From Bacillota bacterium (GTDB lineage: Bacteria > Bacillota > Bacilli > Bacillales_B > DSM-18226), in the NCBI GenBank assembly GCA_021821235.1, contig JAKACS010000317.1:1-5037 (forward strand): DNA of 5,037 nt. The letters run 5' to 3'. Shown piece by piece: positions 4,090-5,037 of this stretch. Under the pieces are notes generated by a model, which had not been told where the DNA came from, did no database searches, and worked only from the letters and a program-made list of their open reading frames with translations. The first letter of the stretch is position 1. Each line of letters begins with the position of its first letter. Made by a program: the position numbers and the translations under genes.

Positions 4090-5037
4090 GTGCATTACAG
4101 AAAGTTATGGATTAGTCTAGCAATCGTCTTTATTGCTTCATTCGCTGTTCTTGGCTATTACGGAGGCCGTCTTTTATATACGGAACCGCCCATTCCAAAC
4201 CAAGTAGTTTCAACAGACGGAACGATTCTTTTTACGAAAAAGGATATTCAAGAAGGGCAAAATGTTTGGCAATCCATTGGTGGTCAGGAATTGGGAAGTG
4301 TTTGGGGGCATGGCGCCTATGTCGCGCCAGACTGGACAGCTGATTGGCTTCATCGCGAATCAATGTGGATGCTCGATAGTTGGGCAAAAAAAGAATTTGG
4401 TAAAAAATATTCCGCATTAAATGATGAAAACCAGGCTGCTCTTCGTGCCAGGCTGAAAAAAGAGATTCGTAAAAACACTTACGATCAAGAAACAGGGAAA
4501 ATCACCATTTCCCCGTTAAGAGCCAGTGCAATTGCAAATGTTAGTCAGCATTATGCATCTTTATTTACAGATGATCCTAAGCTTGACAAATTGCGCAATG
4601 ATTATGCTATGCCGAAGAACGTGATCAAAAGTCCTGATCGGCTTCGCTCGTTTATCAGCTTTTTATGGTGGGCAACATGGGCAACCGAAACAAATCGTCC
4701 TGGTGATCAGGTAACCTATACAAACAACTGGCCGAATGAAGATTTGATTGGCAACCGGCCAACAGGCGAAATGGTTGTTTGGTCTGTTGTCAGTTTTGTC
4801 CTGCTTTTAGCTGGAATAGGCGGCTTAGCATGGTATTATGCAGCCCAAAAACATCATGAAGCGGAGGAGTCTTTTCCAGAAAGTGACCCGTTACTCGCGT
4901 TAACACCAACACCTTCGATGAAAGCTACCCAAAAATACTTTTGGGTCGTTGCTGCTCTCTGGCTTGTGCAAGTTTTACTAGGAGCTATAACAGGGCATTA
5001 TCAAGTTGAGGGCAGCGGATTTTATGGAATTCCGCTA
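4090..5037 (+). CDS. norZ: Quinol-dependent nitric oxide reductase (qNor/NorZ), 3'-partial
   Basis: qNor is a single-chain membrane enzyme of the haem-copper oxidase superfamily that reduces two NO to N2O with quinol electrons. The frame starts at GTG 4090 and is open to the right edge, giving 316 residues, about 40% of the family's usual 750-790. Visible are an N-terminal membrane anchor (about 6-26), a large extracytoplasmic domain with the qNor motifs GHGAYVAPDWTADWLHRE (73-90) and TNNWP (211-215), a second membrane helix (about 228-251), and a third (about 283-301) leading to GHYQVEGSGFYGIP (302-315). There is no cysteine in these residues and so no CXXCH, which fits the haem-less pseudo-cytochrome domain of qNor rather than cNor. 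The catalytic core with haem and FeB ligands lies beyond the window. The motif wording is closer to the proteobacterial-style qNor than to the Geobacillus enzyme as I recall it. norB is used as a symbol for the same family. Confidence 0.94.
   Translation, partial: MHYRKLWISLAIVFIASFAVLGYYGGRLLYTEPPIPNQVVSTDGTILFTKKDIQEGQNVWQSIGGQELGSVWGHGAYVAPDWTADWLHRESMWMLDSWAKKEFGKKYSALNDENQAALRARLKKEIRKNTYDQETGKITISPLRASAIANVSQHYASLFTDDPKLDKLRNDYAMPKNVIKSPDRLRSFISFLWWATWATETNRPGDQVTYTNNWPNEDLIGNRPTGEMVVWSVVSFVLLLAGIGGLAWYYAAQKHHEAEESFPESDPLLALTPTPSMKATQKYFWVVAALWLVQVLLGAITGHYQVEGSGFYGIPL

Noticed and set aside
4232..4417. Minus-strand 61-codon frame inside the NO reductase gene
   Set aside because: It overlaps a clear qNor coding region and its product looks random.
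4090..5037. Truncated or pseudogene NO reductase
   Set aside because: The frame is intact up to the last base; the shortness is due only to the window edge.
1..5037. CRISPR arrays, tRNA/rRNA genes, insertion sequences or phage genes
   Set aside because: No direct-repeat array, tRNA-like cloverleaf, transposase or phage motif was seen on either strand.

Overview
The window looks like chromosome from a low-GC Gram-positive of the Bacillaceae: a facultatively anaerobic, nitrate-respiring and probably denitrifying Bacillus relative. The reasons are the AT-rich composition, strong AGGAGG-type ribosome binding sites, NarH/NarJ/NarI proteins closest in recalled sequence to the Bacillus subtilis set, and an Fnr regulator with the Bacillus-type C-terminal iron-sulfur cysteine cluster.

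Bases 1-2447 are the 3' part of a narGHJI operon: narH (5' end outside the window), narJ (overlapping narH by 41 bases) and narI (3 bases after narJ). They encode the iron-sulfur subunit, the assembly chaperone and the dihaem cytochrome b of membrane-bound nitrate reductase. A terminator-like hairpin follows narI. A Crp/Fnr-family gene (2586-3287), the likely oxygen-sensing activator of the nar genes, comes next and ends at a strong intrinsic terminator (3313-3344).

Bases 3356-3802 (minus strand) encode a small AhpD-like carboxymuconolactone decarboxylase-fold protein with a CxxC redox motif. It is convergent with fnr and divergent from the last gene. The 287-base intergenic region 3803-4089 is rich in dyad symmetry: a possible Fnr site, a 14-bp palindrome, a TTTACTA/TAGTAAA repeat, an NsrR-like half-site and a leader with two mutually exclusive folds. 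Bases 4090-5037 are the first 316 codons of a quinol-type nitric oxide reductase (qNor/NorZ), which starts with GTG and runs off the end of the window.

Together, NarGHI reduces nitrate to nitrite using quinol, Fnr switches this on when oxygen is absent, and the qNor removes the NO that arises from nitrite, again using quinol. No nitrite reductase is visible here. The proteins are recognisable family members. I see no clearly undescribed system; the less explained material is regulatory, mainly in 2450-2585 and 3803-4089.
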